This document shows positions 6,989-7,463 of a stretch of DNA of 7,463 bases, one piece after another. This DNA is from Comamonas sp. Lineage in GTDB: Bacteria > Pseudomonadota > Gammaproteobacteria > Burkholderiales > Burkholderiaceae_C. The stretch lies in the NCBI GenBank assembly GCA_018384835.1, contig JAHAYB010000509.1:1-7463 (forward strand), in the 5' to 3' direction. Made by a program: the position numbers and the translations under genes. Within the stretch, counting starts at the first letter, position 1. The number at the start of each line of letters is the position of its first letter. The notes beneath the pieces are model-generated. The model was not told the DNA's origin and ran no database searches. It saw only the letters and a program-made list of their open reading frames with translations.

Positions 6989-7330
6989 ATGTACGAAATT
7001 TGGCTGGTTTTGAATATTGTTTATGAAATCGCGCTGTCTATCTGGCCGACTTTGCTGGTTTTATTGCTGATTTGGCTGGTATTGCTGGTAGTGGCACGCA
7101 AGCGCCTCAATAGCTGCGCCATTCGCCCAGCCATGATGCTGGCTGCTGTTGTGGCCGTGGTTTTGTTTTTTGCCACCCCAGCGCTCACCAAATCCTCCTT
7201 CTCTGAAATGGGTTACTGGGTGGATTGGGCGAACTTGCTGGGTGTTGCTGCGGGCTTTGGCGTGGCGGCAGGGGTATTCTTCTTGCCCATTGCCGCCTTG
7301 GTTTGCCCACGCTGCAAGGCCAAAGCCTAA
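6989..7330 (+). CDS. Hypothetical three-helix membrane protein with C-terminal CPRC motif
   Basis: I do not recognise this 113-residue family. Three hydrophobic segments are visible at about residues 14-36, 48-66 and 83-105. RKR (37-39) follows the first helix and CKAK ends the protein, while the loop between helices 2 and 3 holds E73 and D79. By the positive-inside rule the N-terminus faces the periplasm, and the 37-47 loop and the C-terminus face the cytoplasm. All three cysteines fall on the cytoplasmic side: C43 and the terminal pair C106-P-R-C109. A CxxC pair next to an SQR could handle sulfane sulfur, bind metal or act as a redox switch; this is inference. Translation is well supported by AAGGAG at 6976-6981, 7 nt before the ATG. 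The 63-bp gap after sqr has no visible terminator, so co-transcription with sqr is likely. High hydrophobicity and a clean RBS argue that the gene is real. Confidence 0.8.
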   Translation: MYEIWLVLNIVYEIALSIWPTLLVLLLIWLVLLVVARKRLNSCAIRPAMMLAAVVAVVLFFATPALTKSSFSEMGYWVDWANLLGVAAGFGVAAGVFFLPIAALVCPRCKAKA

Positions 7331-7354
7331 GTTTTAATTTTTTACCAAATTACT

Positions 7355-7360
7355 AAAGGA
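7355..7360 (+). promoter_or_regulatory. Ribosome binding site of the DUF2892 gene
   Basis: AAAGGA lies 9 nt before the ATG at 7370, in an AT-rich 39-bp gap after the small membrane protein gene. It supports the start of the coding region that runs off the window. Confidence 0.6.
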
Positions 7361-7369
7361 ATCATACCC

Positions 7370-7463
7370 ATGACCTCTTGGCAGATTGTGCGAATTTTTG
7401 CCGGATTCTTTATTTTGCTCTCCCTGGCATTGGGTGTGCCGGGCAGCCCTTTATTTATGAATG
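7370..7463 (+). CDS. DUF2892 (YgaP-like) inner-membrane protein, N-terminal fragment
   Basis: The first 31 residues are visible before the window ends. They read MTSWQIVRIFAGFFILLSLA and continue LGVPGSPLFMN. The pattern 'RI.AG.F.L.SLALG' followed by 'P.SPLF' is what I recognise as the opening of DUF2892 proteins. These are small proteins of about 60-75 residues with two membrane helices, also found as the membrane part of the rhodanese YgaP. Stand-alone DUF2892 genes are common in operons for sulfide or sulfane-sulfur detoxification, which fits the upstream sqr. The ATG is supported by AAAGGA at 7355-7360 and the gene continues the same-strand series. Its exact biochemical role is not settled, and its length and C-terminus cannot be judged here. 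Confidence 0.78.
   Translation, partial: MTSWQIVRIFAGFFILLSLALGVPGSPLFMN

Overview
The window reads as one tightly packed, all plus-strand stretch of a GC-rich bacterial chromosome. The twin-arginine signal, the tripartite RND export genes and the protein style suggest a proteobacterium, most likely a betaproteobacterium (Burkholderiales/Comamonadaceae type). That placement is an impression from protein sequence, not a computed result. Seven genes are visible. The first and last are cut by the window edges. There are no RNA genes, insertion sequences or CRISPR arrays.

Positions 1-4817 hold a tripartite efflux system in the usual order: the C-terminal end of a periplasmic adaptor (1-147), an HAE-1/AcrB-like inner-membrane RND permease (148-3414) and a TolC-family outer-membrane channel (3411-4817). 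The first two genes abut (TAA directly followed by ATG). The second and third overlap by ATGA, so the three are very probably co-translated. Three tandem 11-bp repeats then span the tolC-like stop codon. A small class I SAM-dependent methyltransferase of the TehB-like type follows at 4856-5467.

Positions 5468-5572 form the only sizeable intergenic gap (105 bp). It is AT-rich and carries a perfect 8-6-8 inverted repeat (5500-5521), a good candidate operator/promoter for what follows. The next gene is a sulfide:quinone oxidoreductase of the type II (human SQOR-like) kind with both redox-active cysteines and a twin-arginine export signal (5573-6925). After it come an unrecognised 113-residue three-helix membrane protein ending in a CPRC motif (6989-7330) and the start of a DUF2892 (YgaP-like) membrane protein (7370 to the window end).

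Taken together, the locus looks like a sulfide/reactive-sulfur handling cluster. The SQR would oxidise sulfide at the membrane and pass electrons to quinone. DUF2892 proteins are familiar companions of sulfide-detoxification genes. The RND pump and the methyltransferase could remove or modify a sulfur or thiol product. The link between the pump and sulfur chemistry is inferred from neighbourhood only. The most distinctive points are the Tat-exported type II SQR, the small CPRC membrane protein, the methyltransferase joined to the pump operon, and an Arg in the pump's TM10 where AcrB has its proton-relay Lys.
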